NCBI GenBank assembly: GCA_020436935.1
Contig: JAGQWX010000025.1
Span: 1-64,000, forward strand
Length of the DNA: 64,000 nucleotides
Direction: 5' to 3'
From: Saprospiraceae bacterium
Lineage (GTDB): Bacteria > Bacteroidota > Bacteroidia > Chitinophagales > Saprospiraceae
This document shows positions 51,773 through 59,189 of this stretch, one piece after another. The notes under the pieces were generated by a model that searched no databases, was not told where the DNA came from, and worked only from the letters and a program-made list of their open reading frames with translations. A program made the translations under genes and the position numbers. Numbering within the stretch: the stretch's first letter is position 1; every line of letters begins with the position of its first letter.

Positions 51773-51790
51773 ATTTGCTTAACATTCAAA

Positions 51791-53008
51791 ATGAAAAAAC
51801 CTGCCCCCCTTTTCTTTATTTTTTTCACACTGGTCATTGATGTCATGGGTTTCGGATTGATCATTCCGGTTTTACCGGGTTTGATCACGGAAATTACCGG
51901 CAAAACAGTTGCCGAAGCCAGCAGCATTGGTTCATTTCTGACTCTGGCCTATGCAGGAATGCAATTCATTTGTGCACCCATCATGGGCAATCTGAGTGAC
52001 AAATATGGGAGGAGGCCTATTCTTTTGGCTTCGATAGCAGCCTTCGCTGTGGATTATCTGATCCTTGGATTTGCCGGCACTCTGGCCTTGTTTTTTGTAG
52101 GCAGGATCATCGCAGGCATCACAGGGGCGAGTATAACGACGGCTATGGCTTATATTGCTGACATTAGCAAGCCGGAAGACAGGGCCAAAAATTTTGGTTT
52201 GACGGGAGCTGCATTCGGACTCGGCTTTATACTGGGACCTGCGCTTGGAGGATTGCTTGGAGATATTGGAATAAGGGTTCCGTTTTTTGTTGCTGCGGGC
52301 TTGTGCGCCATCAACTTTTTGTTTGGTTATTTTATGCTGCCGGAATCCCTGCCTGTTGAGAATCGCAGGGCTTTTGAGTGGAAGAGGGCCAATCCCCTGG
52401 GGGCTTTTCGACAGCTTCAGCAGTTCCCAAAACTCCATGTACTTTTTCTGGTCTTGTTTCTGATCGCTACGGGTTCTCATGCCGTGCAGAGCAATTGGTC
52501 GTATTTCACGATTGAAAAATTTGGCTGGACCGAAAAGGCCATTGGATTGTCTCTTGCTCTCGCCGGCTTATTGGTGGGTCTGGTCCAAGGCGTTCTTATC
52601 CGTTGGATCAATCCCCGGCTTGGCAATGAAAAAAGCCTTTATGTTGGTCTGTTTTTATACGGTGCATCGATGGTATTGTTTGCATTTGCTTTTGACAGCT
52701 GGCAGATGTTTGCCATTTTAATCCCTTACTGCCTTGGGGGTATTGCAGGTCCTGCAGCCCAGGCAATGATTACAGGGGAAGTTCCTCCAAACCAAATGGG
52801 TGAAATCCAAGGTTTGAATACCTCCATCATCAGTCTGACATCTATTTTGGGCCCATTGCTCATGAATAATCTTTTTTATTTCACAACCAGGCCCGGTGGC
52901 AGCATATATTTCCCCGGCGCTCCGTTTGTATTGGGGGCACTGTTGTTTTTTGCAGGGGCCTTTTTGAGTTATTTTTATTTCAGGTCCAGAATTACTGTAC
53001 CTCACTAA
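51791..53008 (+). CDS. MFS transporter, TetA/DHA1-type exporter
   Basis: A 405-residue inner-membrane protein with 12 predicted transmembrane segments. Motif A GNLSDKYGRRPILL lies near 63 between TM2 and TM3, and the DHA1/TetA motif C region GAAFGLGFILGPALGGLLGD near 138 in TM5. This places it with drug:H+ antiporters of the tetracycline-resistance type. Such genes in Bacteroidota are common and do not by themselves show resistance; the substrate is unknown. The ATG at 51791 starts MKKPAPLFFIFFTLVIDVMGFGL. The next gene follows after 12 bases and may be co-transcribed. Confidence 0.88.
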   Translation: MKKPAPLFFIFFTLVIDVMGFGLIIPVLPGLITEITGKTVAEASSIGSFLTLAYAGMQFICAPIMGNLSDKYGRRPILLASIAAFAVDYLILGFAGTLALFFVGRIIAGITGASITTAMAYIADISKPEDRAKNFGLTGAAFGLGFILGPALGGLLGDIGIRVPFFVAAGLCAINFLFGYFMLPESLPVENRRAFEWKRANPLGAFRQLQQFPKLHVLFLVLFLIATGSHAVQSNWSYFTIEKFGWTEKAIGLSLALAGLLVGLVQGVLIRWINPRLGNEKSLYVGLFLYGASMVLFAFAFDSWQMFAILIPYCLGGIAGPAAQAMITGEVPPNQMGEIQGLNTSIISLTSILGPLLMNNLFYFTTRPGGSIYFPGAPFVLGALLFFAGAFLSYFYFRSRITVPH

Positions 53009-53020
53009 AAAATTTACAGT

Positions 53021-53848
53021 TTGAAAATCAGATCGTTATCCAATATTCTTTACTTTCCACTATTCGTCATTGCCCTGGGCATTTTTTATTTTACATACGG
53101 CGATAATACCAATTCATTCATATGGATATTTGCGCCAATTGTGCTAATCATCGCCATCTATGTGGGCCAATCTCAAATTGATTACTGGTGGCTGACCCGC
53201 AATCCTGTGCCTCTGGAAGCACCCATCAAAAACTGGCTTTCCAGATTTGGCGTTTTTTATAACAGCCTGGACGATCAGCAACAAGAGGAATATGAGCACC
53301 GGCTTTCTAATTATTTATTTGCCAGAGAGTTTAGTCTGGTCGGTAAATCAGAAAAAAGAGATTTGCCCGAAGACATCAAAGCCATCATAGCAAGCCAGGC
53401 CATCAATCTTACCTTTGGCCAGGACGACTATCTGCTGGACGATTATGACCGGATCTTTCTTTATGCGCACCCATTTCCCAGCCCTCAATTTCAATTTTTG
53501 CATACGCTGGAAGCCGAGCACAATGACAAAGTGTTGATTTTATCTCTGGACCATGCTGTACATGGTGTAGTGAAACCTACAGAACATTACAACATTGCTC
53601 TCCATGCCTATGCAGAGGCTTTCATGCATGTGAATCCTACCAAAGAATTTCCAGAAGTACACCAGGAAGGATGGGAACCAGTGGAAGCAGTATTGGGAAT
53701 GACCAAAACCTTCATCCTTAATACCTGCGGTTTTGAAGTGGTGGATCTCAAGGCTGTGCACATCGTCTCTTATTTTACAGATAAAGAAAAATATCGTCAG
53801 CTCTGTCCACTGCCGGCAGCCGAATTTGAGCGAATTTTCAAGCTTTAG
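53021..53848 (+). CDS. MtfA-like protein lacking the HExxH zinc motif
   Basis: A 275-residue protein with two N-terminal transmembrane segments (about 8-26 and 32-50) and a soluble domain resembling MtfA (DUF980) peptidases. The family segment VVLSWDSVLHG-like appears as VLILSLDHAVHG near 171. The following strand-helix, which in MtfA carries HEFAH, reads NIALHAYAEAF at 191-201. The first His is kept, but the catalytic Glu and second His are replaced by Ala and Glu. A peptidase of the usual kind is therefore unlikely. The start is TTG at 53021, 12 bases after the MFS stop and seven codons after an in-frame stop. No ATG lies nearby, but the N-terminal membrane segments support TTG. Confidence 0.7.
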   Translation: MKIRSLSNILYFPLFVIALGIFYFTYGDNTNSFIWIFAPIVLIIAIYVGQSQIDYWWLTRNPVPLEAPIKNWLSRFGVFYNSLDDQQQEEYEHRLSNYLFAREFSLVGKSEKRDLPEDIKAIIASQAINLTFGQDDYLLDDYDRIFLYAHPFPSPQFQFLHTLEAEHNDKVLILSLDHAVHGVVKPTEHYNIALHAYAEAFMHVNPTKEFPEVHQEGWEPVEAVLGMTKTFILNTCGFEVVDLKAVHIVSYFTDKEKYRQLCPLPAAEFERIFKL

Positions 53849-53875
53849 AATGAATGCAATGGAAATAAAAAAGAA

Positions 53876-53896
53876 ATGGGGACTTCAGGTCCCCAT
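53876..53896. terminator. Bidirectional hairpin terminator
   Basis: An 8-base stem ATGGGGAC/GTCCCCAT around a five-base loop lies between convergent genes. On the minus strand it is followed by TTTCTTTTTTATTT, so it is a good terminator for rtcB. On the plus strand TCTCATTATG follows, weaker for the MtfA-like gene. The stop of rtcB lies only five bases from the stem. Confidence 0.8.
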
Positions 53897-53900
53897 CTCA

Positions 53901-55295
53901 TTATGCCATTCTTACCAATTTTGGCGTGAATTTCCCAACTACGTCAACCAGATCGCTTTGAGCGACCATGACTTCATCGATGTTTTTATAGGCGAAAGGC
54001 GCTTCATCCAGTCCTCCACCAATGAGTTTCACCCCATGGTCAGACAATATGTCTTTCAGCATTTTTTCGGTAATTGATTTAAAAGCTGAAGACCTCGACA
54101 TCAACCTTCCGGCACCATGGCTGGCACTGTTGATCGACGCAAGATTGCCCTTACCTTTTACAATATAACCATTGGCCGTCATTGAACCCGGAATAATGCC
54201 GAGTACGTCTTTGGCCGCAGGAGTTGCCCCTTTGCGGTGTACGATCAATTCCTGACCATCGACTTCTTCCTTCCATGCAAAATTGTGGTGGTTTTCCACC
54301 ATTCTGATGGGCTTCTCCTTCAGTGATTTTGCGATTTTTGCATGAATGACGTGATGACAGGCGCTGGCGTAATCGCCGGCCAGATCCATGGCATGCCAAT
54401 AGTCGAGGCCTGCTTCTTCGTCAAGCTTCAACCAGGCAAGGTTTTGTGCCTCACCCGGAAGCCTGCACAGCGACTTTGCCAGTTTGGTGTAATGGTTGGC
54501 AATATTGGCCCCAAGTGCTCTTGACCCTGAATGTGATAAAAGACCCAGATAAGTACCTGGCGGTATTTTTAAAACTTCATCAAGGCTGTCGACTTCAACT
54601 ATGCCAAATTCAACAAAATGGTTGCCGCTGCCTGAAGAACCCAGCTGTTTCCAGGCTTTGTGGTGAAGTCCTTTTACTACCTTATTGAGTCCAAAAACTT
54701 CACTTTCCATCACCTCATGGTCAGAAGGTGATTTGAATTCTGCACCACTCCCAAAAAGCGTTGATCTGATCAATTCCTGTTCGAACCACCCAGCCTTTGC
54801 CACCAATTCCGACGGCCTGATATCAAATACGCTCAGACACATCCTGCAGCCAATGTCCACTCCAACTCCATAAGGGATCACAGCCCCTTCTGTAGCCAAA
54901 ACACCACCAATCGGAAGCCCATATCCCTGGTGGGCATCCGGCATCAAAGCTCCTTGCCTGGCTATGGGCAATTTGACTGCTGTGTACATTTGATGTTTGG
55001 CACCTTGTTCTATGTGCTCATCTCCATACACCTCAAATCCAATACCCTTGTCCAAAAGATCGTGGTATTTTTCGGCCTTTTCTTCCGGCACCAGTTTGAC
55101 AGCTATTTTACCAAGGATTTCGTCTTCCAAAAACGTCTTCGGATGTGTCAATACCTCTGTAAGCAAAGCCTCCACTGCATCCCATTCCCAATGTTTGTAA
55201 TGGCTGTTGATGACCTGCATGGCCACCGAAATAACCGGACCTTCAGGGAAGCCCAGCGATCTTAATTGTTTTCCCGTTATTTTTAATTTACTCAT
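53901..55295 (-). CDS. rtcB: RNA-splicing ligase RtcB (3'-phosphate/5'-OH ligase)
   Basis: Joins RNA 2',3'-cyclic-phosphate or 3'-phosphate ends to 5'-OH ends with GTP and manganese, acting in RNA repair. From the ATG at 55295 it has 464 residues, a normal length. Metal and guanylation motifs are visible: MPDAHQGYGLPIGGV near 97, GVGVDIGCRMCLSV near 119 with metal-binding Asp and Cys, GSSGSGNHFVEFG near 197, VENHHNFAW near 313 and the guanylated His in SASHGAGRLMSR near 395. In-frame codons up to 55355 precede this natural start. No archease, RtcA or RtcR is adjacent. A terminator-like hairpin precedes the gene. Confidence 0.95.
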   Translation of the reverse strand: MSKLKITGKQLRSLGFPEGPVISVAMQVINSHYKHWEWDAVEALLTEVLTHPKTFLEDEILGKIAVKLVPEEKAEKYHDLLDKGIGFEVYGDEHIEQGAKHQMYTAVKLPIARQGALMPDAHQGYGLPIGGVLATEGAVIPYGVGVDIGCRMCLSVFDIRPSELVAKAGWFEQELIRSTLFGSGAEFKSPSDHEVMESEVFGLNKVVKGLHHKAWKQLGSSGSGNHFVEFGIVEVDSLDEVLKIPPGTYLGLLSHSGSRALGANIANHYTKLAKSLCRLPGEAQNLAWLKLDEEAGLDYWHAMDLAGDYASACHHVIHAKIAKSLKEKPIRMVENHHNFAWKEEVDGQELIVHRKGATPAAKDVLGIIPGSMTANGYIVKGKGNLASINSASHGAGRLMSRSSAFKSITEKMLKDILSDHGVKLIGGGLDEAPFAYKNIDEVMVAQSDLVDVVGKFTPKLVRMA

Positions 55296-55511
55296 CTTTT
55301 TTGTTTTAAAAACGGGCTCCGGGTGTATGTACTCCACAGAGCCCTGGTGAGGCAAAAAGTCTTATACTTTTCGAAAATTTTGAAATGCCATTTCTTAATC
55401 AAATTTCTTTGAGTTGAAATACACTCAAACCTCTTTTATGTAATTCAAAATACTAAAATATTACCTGTCCGTCCTTATTAAATACATGACCATATATCGA
55501 TGTCATTTTAC
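55296..55511 (-). promoter_or_regulatory. rtcB leader with terminator-like hairpin at 55314-55344
   Basis: On the minus strand GGGCTC and GAGCCC (55344-55339 and 55319-55314) form a stem, extended inside by TGTG/CACC pairing. A run of five T follows, only 13 bases before the rtcB ATG. A hairpin plus T run in that place would act as an attenuator or as a terminator of the upstream TPR transcript. No further motif is recognised in the remaining AT-rich 170 bases. Confidence 0.45.
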
Positions 55512-56045
55512 CTACTCATCGTTTTCAAGTGTTGGTAAAACGCTCATTTCATTTCTGACTGAACCAAATATCTTACGGTTCAACCTAGATTTTTCACGTT
55601 CGAAGTAAGACAGACTGTGTTCATTCACTGCAAATAGAATTCCCTTATCTGCTGCCATCATGGCTCCGCGGATATCTCCCTTAAGTTCACTCAAGGTCAA
55701 TTCCCGCTCCAGGATCATCATGGCTGGCATACCCTTGATCTGTCTGCTTTTGTTGATGATTTGTTCTGCCTGCCGGAATTTTCCAACCCAAATCAACAGC
55801 AAACTCAGGTACTTGTAGGTATCTACAAACCTGGGGTCAGCGAGCAATGCTTTTTGGAAATAATCTTCTGCCGCTTCAAAATCCTTGAGCACCTCCATTT
55901 GCATTTGACCCATCAGGCACAAGGCAGGTGCGCATTCCTCATCATACGATAAAGCGTAATTCAACATTTCTGCTGTTTCCGCCAAATCGAAGGGGTACGC
56001 AGATCTGGCCTTTAAATAATATTGATATGAAATTGTCAATTCCAT
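55512..56045 (-). CDS. Tetratricopeptide-repeat protein
   Basis: A 177-residue cytoplasmic helical protein with TPR-like pairs. APALCLMGQMQMEVLKDFEAAEDYFQKALLADPRFVDTYKYLSLLLIWVGKFRQAEQII, quoted here only by its ends APALCLMGQMQ and KFRQAEQII, spans two repeats at about 40-97, with typical Ala/Gly and Pro positions. A degenerate repeat precedes and one follows. No enzymatic motif is present. It lies between a structured, micro-ORF-bearing upstream region and rtcB, both in the same direction. A part in RNA repair regulation is conceivable from position only. The ATG at 56045 is the natural start. Confidence 0.75.
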   Translation of the reverse strand: MELTISYQYYLKARSAYPFDLAETAEMLNYALSYDEECAPALCLMGQMQMEVLKDFEAAEDYFQKALLADPRFVDTYKYLSLLLIWVGKFRQAEQIINKSRQIKGMPAMMILERELTLSELKGDIRGAMMAADKGILFAVNEHSLSYFEREKSRLNRKIFGSVRNEMSVLPTLENDE

Positions 56046-56077
56046 TTTTTAAAAATTTATATAGCGTATCCCCTGAC

Positions 56078-56181
56078 CTTTCAGACGAAAGACCCCGGAT
56101 GATTGCTTGTTAATAAAATATTGGTCAGCCGGTCATTGACCGGAGTTCGGATGTGTATCCCGGATCATTTCCTCACCCGGG
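56078..56181 (-). ncRNA. Structured leader: three stem-loops upstream of the TPR gene
   Basis: In order on the minus strand: a CCCGG/CCGGG stem with a 13-base loop (56181-56159), a 15-base dyad CCGGTCAATGACCGG (56143-56129), and a CTTTC-GTCT-GAAAG hairpin (56091-56078). The segment is more GC-rich than its surroundings and has only minute ORFs. It could be a cis-acting leader of the TPR gene or a small RNA. No known RNA family is recognised. Confidence 0.35.
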
Positions 56182-56212
56182 CGTCGCTTATTTCAGAAAT
56201 GATTTTCCTCTA

Positions 56213-56290
56213 TTAGGCGTGGTGCCCCGGATAAAAAAATGCCACGGCCATCCATAGCTTGTTTTGTTCTTTTCTAGCTGGCATAGACAT
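56213..56290 (-). CDS. Possible 25-residue peptide
   Basis: ATG 56290 opens a frame for MSMPARKEQNKLWMAVAFFY followed by PGHHA and TAA. It is basic at the N-terminus and aromatic/hydrophobic afterwards. It is co-directional with the Cys-rich mini-ORF upstream and the TPR gene downstream. No family is recognised and no promoter with both elements is seen. It may be a leader peptide or chance. Confidence 0.25.
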   Translation of the reverse strand: MSMPARKEQNKLWMAVAFFYPGHHA

Positions 56291-56448
56291 TATTTTAAAT
56301 AGTAAACAAATTGTTGTGGGTTGAAAACTTTGACAAAAGAAGAAGCCTATGGCCATTTCGCTTGTCAAAACATGGAGCCTACTACAAAAATCAATGGAAA
56401 CTTTGGCAGTTGTTCAAGGAACGACAACTGCACTTTTGATCAGAAAGA

Positions 56449-56550
56449 TCAGTTATCGCAACAACACAAACCCCTATCCTGACAATCGCCCATAGCCGGC
56501 AGAACAGCCAGGGAAAATTGTTCGAGTATTGAAGTAATTTGTTGTTTCAT
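56449..56550 (-). CDS. Possible 33-residue cysteine-rich peptide
   Basis: From ATG 56550 the frame reads MKQQITSILEQFSLAVLPAM, then GDCQDRGLCCCDN and a TGA. A helical, hydrophobic leader-like half ends before a short core with four cysteines, a layout like peptide precursors or small secreted cysteine peptides. An upstream in-frame ATG at 56562 would add MKLN. A TATATTTG -7 box lies at 56578-56571, about 20 bases before ATG 56550. An ACAACTGC-type inverted repeat (56406-56431) follows the stop. There is no modifying enzyme nearby; an ABC exporter gene lies 700 bases away on the other strand. Highly tentative. Confidence 0.3.
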   Translation of the reverse strand: MKQQITSILEQFSLAVLPAMGDCQDRGLCCCDN

Positions 56551-56570
56551 GTTTAATTTCATAACCGGTG

Positions 56571-56578
56571 CAAATATA
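56571..56578 (-). promoter_or_regulatory. Candidate -7 box TATATTTG of the cysteine-rich mini-ORF
   Basis: On the minus strand, TATATTTG fits TAnnTTTG exactly and would place transcription start near 56565, leaving ATG 56550 with a leader of about 15 bases. A -33 element at correct spacing is not evident. Confidence 0.35.
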
Positions 56579-56734
56579 TAACACAAGCATTCAATAATAA
56601 AAATACTTCTGCAATATTTTTGAATAATTTCTATTAAAATCAAATAATACGAGCAATATTTAGATAATTTCAATATATATTGGTATTTATATAAATAATA
56701 TTTATAATTATGATATTTCTTGCCATTAACCCTG

Positions 56735-57085
56735 ACCTCTGAAAAGGAAGGGCTTTCTGACCCCTAACCCCTAAAGGGGGATGGCATTCTCATTACTCCA
56801 AGATGCCTATGCAATCCATTCCATCTTTGCCTTCTTAACCCCTACGCCTGAAGAGGAATAGCGTTCCAAGTACTCCATGCCACCTTTGCAATCCATGCCA
56901 TCTTTGCCTTATTTACACCTTACTCCTGAAGGGGAATAACTTTCTAAGTACTCTATGCCACCTATGCAATCCATGCCATCTTTGCCTTCTTTACCCCTGA
57001 CACTTAACCTAAAGGGGAAAGACTTTCTTATTGATCTTTGCCTTCTTTACCCCTACCCCTGAAGGGGAATAGCGTACTAAGAATT
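56735..57085. repeat. Tandem repeat array with CCCCT...AGGGG hairpins, about five units
   Basis: Units of about 77-79 bases, shortening to about 56, each contain an ACCCCTNNNCCTGAAGGGGAAT hairpin-like part (given as its consensus ends) and TATGCAATCCATGCCATCTTTGCC with variations. The CCATCTTTGCCTT landmark lies at about 56821, 56898, 56977 and 57035. The reverse complement of this landmark, AAGGCAAAGATGG, is the core of the array at 1-460. There is no coding frame. Confidence 0.8.
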
Positions 57086-57104
57086 TTACTCTATCCACCT
57101 ATGC

Positions 57105-57180
57105 ACTATTAGATCATTATAACATTGGATAATTGTACCATTAGATCATCATACCATTAAATCATCAAACATTAAGATAT
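57105..57180. repeat. Short repeats of CCATTAGATCAT type
   Basis: About four imperfect copies of a 12-18-base AT-rich element (CTATTAGATCATTATAA, ACATTGGATAATTGT, ACCATTAGATCATCAT, ACCATTAAATCATCAAA) lie between the larger array and the ABC transporter promoter. Function is unknown; simple slipped-strand expansion is likely. Confidence 0.6.
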
Positions 57181-57231
57181 TTTTAATGCCCATCACACTC
57201 CAACATTGATGGTACTTGGCTCAAATTAATT

Positions 57232-57239
57232 TAGATTTG
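57232..57239 (+). promoter_or_regulatory. Candidate -7 box TAGATTTG of the ABC transporter gene
   Basis: TAGATTTG fits TAnnTTTG and lies 23 bases before the TTG start. A TTGG at 57216 is only 13 bases upstream, shorter than the usual spacing of about 20, so the promoter is only partly supported. Confidence 0.35.
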
Positions 57240-57262
57240 CATCAAACGTCACAAAACAGGGT

Positions 57263-59035
57263 TTGAAGCATTTATTTTATCTCAACAAATATCTATATCG
57301 CTACCGGGGCAGACTTCTTTTAGGCTTTATTTTCGTTAGCTTATCCAATTACTTCGGCATCCTCATTCCTCAAAGGATTGGAGACGCTCTGGATTTTGTG
57401 AGAGAACAATTGCAACAAACGGCGGGAAAGGGGGAGACTTCCATTTCTCCGGAACTCAGCAAGGCACTGCTCATCTTTGTTATGGTGGTTGTCGGTTTTG
57501 TGATCCTTAAAGGCTTGTTCATGTATTTCATGCGTCAGACCATCATCGTGGTTTCCAGGTTGATTGAGTACGATATCCGAAAAGACTTGTTTGATCATTT
57601 GCAGAGCCTCGACACCGCTTTCTACAAAAAAAATAAGACCGGAGATCTCATGGCGAGGATCTCTGAGGATGTTTCAAAAGTGCGCAACTATCTGGGACCG
57701 GGTATTCTTTACGGAGCCAACCTCGTTTCGTTGTTTGCACTGACCATATATGCCATGATCAGGGTCAGCCCTGAACTTACCTTCTATGCCTTGTTGCCGC
57801 TGCCCATATTGTCGATCTCGATATACTATGTCAGTGACAGGATCAATAAAAAATCTACCATCATTCAGCAACAGCTTTCCAGACTTACGGTACTGGCTCA
57901 GGAAACTTTTTCAGGCATCAGGGTCATCAAAAGTTATGGTAAGGAGAATCAGTTTTCCCGCGTATTTGAAAGCGAAAGCGAAGAGTACAGGTTAAAGGCA
58001 TTGGACCTTGCACTGGTCAATGCTTACTTTTTCCCCTTGATGATATTACTGATCAACCTGAGTACCTTATTGGTATTGTTTATCGGTGGACATTTGGTGG
58101 TAGACGGAGGCATCACTCCGGGCAACATCATGGAGTTCATCATTTATGTCAATATGCTGACCTGGCCAGTGACTTCCATTGGCTGGATTGCGAGTGTTGT
58201 TCAAGAAGCTGAAGCATCACAAGCAAGGATCAATATGTTGCTTGATGCGAAAAACGAAATGACAGATGGCACTCTGGAACCTGAAAGAATCATCGGAGAT
58301 ATTGAATTCAAAAATGTCACGTTCTCATATCCGGAAACAGGCATCAAGGCTCTAAAAAATGTTTCATTTAATATCAAAGCCGGAGAAAGAGTGGCCATCA
58401 TCGGCAAAACCGCTGCAGGAAAAAGCACGATTGCTGAACTGATTCTGCGTATGTACGACCTCGACGAGGGCAGCATCATACTGGACGGCCGAACTCTTAC
58501 AGATTATAAAATCAGCTTCCTGAGAGATCATATGGCCTATGTCCCACAGGATGTCTTTTTATTCTCCGACAGCATCAAGGGCAACATTGGCTTTGGAACG
58601 AATGGTATCAGCGACGATGAAGCGAAGGAATATGCAGCTTATGCTGCAGTTGCAGACGAAATCGACAAACTCCCCAACAGCTACGAATCTCTCGTAGGGG
58701 AAAGAGGGGTTACCCTTTCAGGTGGCCAGAAACAAAGGGTGAGTATTGCCCGCGCACTGATCAAAAAACCGGATTTCGTATTGCTGGATGACTGCCTATC
58801 CGCCGTGGACGTGGAGACAGAACACCAAATCCTCGAATATCTCAACACCTCCCTCAGAGGTAAAACAGCGCTGATCATCACGCACAGGGTCCACAGTCTT
58901 CAGGATTATGACAAAATCATCGTACTCGAAGAAGGAAGAATTGCCGAAATGGGCACCCACGATGAGCTGATACAAAACTCAGGATTCTATGCCCAAATGG
59001 TAGAAAACAGTAAGGATTCTGCATTAGCGGGGTAA
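57263..59035 (+). CDS. ABC exporter, fused membrane and ATPase domains (MdlB/MsbA type)
   Basis: A 590-residue half-transporter working as a dimer in the inner membrane. Residues 1-310 form a six-helix type I exporter domain. Residues 340-575 form the ATPase, with Walker A GKTAAGKST near 380, Q-loop YVPQDVF near 430, signature LSGGQKQR near 485 and Walker B FVLLDDCLSAVD near 508. The residue after the Walker B Asp is Asp instead of the catalytic Glu, as in one half of heterodimeric exporters such as YheI/YheH. A partner gene is not adjacent. There is no peptidase domain. The start is TTG at 57263 with no in-frame ATG before it. The substrate is unknown. Confidence 0.88.
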   Translation: MKHLFYLNKYLYRYRGRLLLGFIFVSLSNYFGILIPQRIGDALDFVREQLQQTAGKGETSISPELSKALLIFVMVVVGFVILKGLFMYFMRQTIIVVSRLIEYDIRKDLFDHLQSLDTAFYKKNKTGDLMARISEDVSKVRNYLGPGILYGANLVSLFALTIYAMIRVSPELTFYALLPLPILSISIYYVSDRINKKSTIIQQQLSRLTVLAQETFSGIRVIKSYGKENQFSRVFESESEEYRLKALDLALVNAYFFPLMILLINLSTLLVLFIGGHLVVDGGITPGNIMEFIIYVNMLTWPVTSIGWIASVVQEAEASQARINMLLDAKNEMTDGTLEPERIIGDIEFKNVTFSYPETGIKALKNVSFNIKAGERVAIIGKTAAGKSTIAELILRMYDLDEGSIILDGRTLTDYKISFLRDHMAYVPQDVFLFSDSIKGNIGFGTNGISDDEAKEYAAYAAVADEIDKLPNSYESLVGERGVTLSGGQKQRVSIARALIKKPDFVLLDDCLSAVDVETEHQILEYLNTSLRGKTALIITHRVHSLQDYDKIIVLEEGRIAEMGTHDELIQNSGFYAQMVENSKDSALAG

Positions 59036-59154
59036 GCGTAATCATATAATTGTCAGACATTTATCAGAAAATCTCCGTCGCTACTGGGAATAGCCAGTAT
59101 TGTGTTCTGCATTTAGCCATCACCCTACCCCATCAATAAATACACGACAAAATG

Positions 59155-59185
59155 TTGACAAACCATCCAAAATGTCGTAAATTTG
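59155..59185 (+). promoter_or_regulatory. Promoter of the toxin-antitoxin pair (TTG-N20-TAAATTTG)
   Basis: A TTG at 59155-59157 and TAAATTTG at 59178-59185 are separated by 20 bases, the best match in the window to the Bacteroidota TTTG-N19-21-TAnnTTTG promoter. The antitoxin ATG begins at 59190, so the transcript would be leaderless or nearly so. Two direct copies of CAAAATGT (59148-59155 and 59168-59175, 20 bases apart) straddle the promoter and may bind the antitoxin for autoregulation. Confidence 0.6.
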
Positions 59186-59189
59186 TGAG

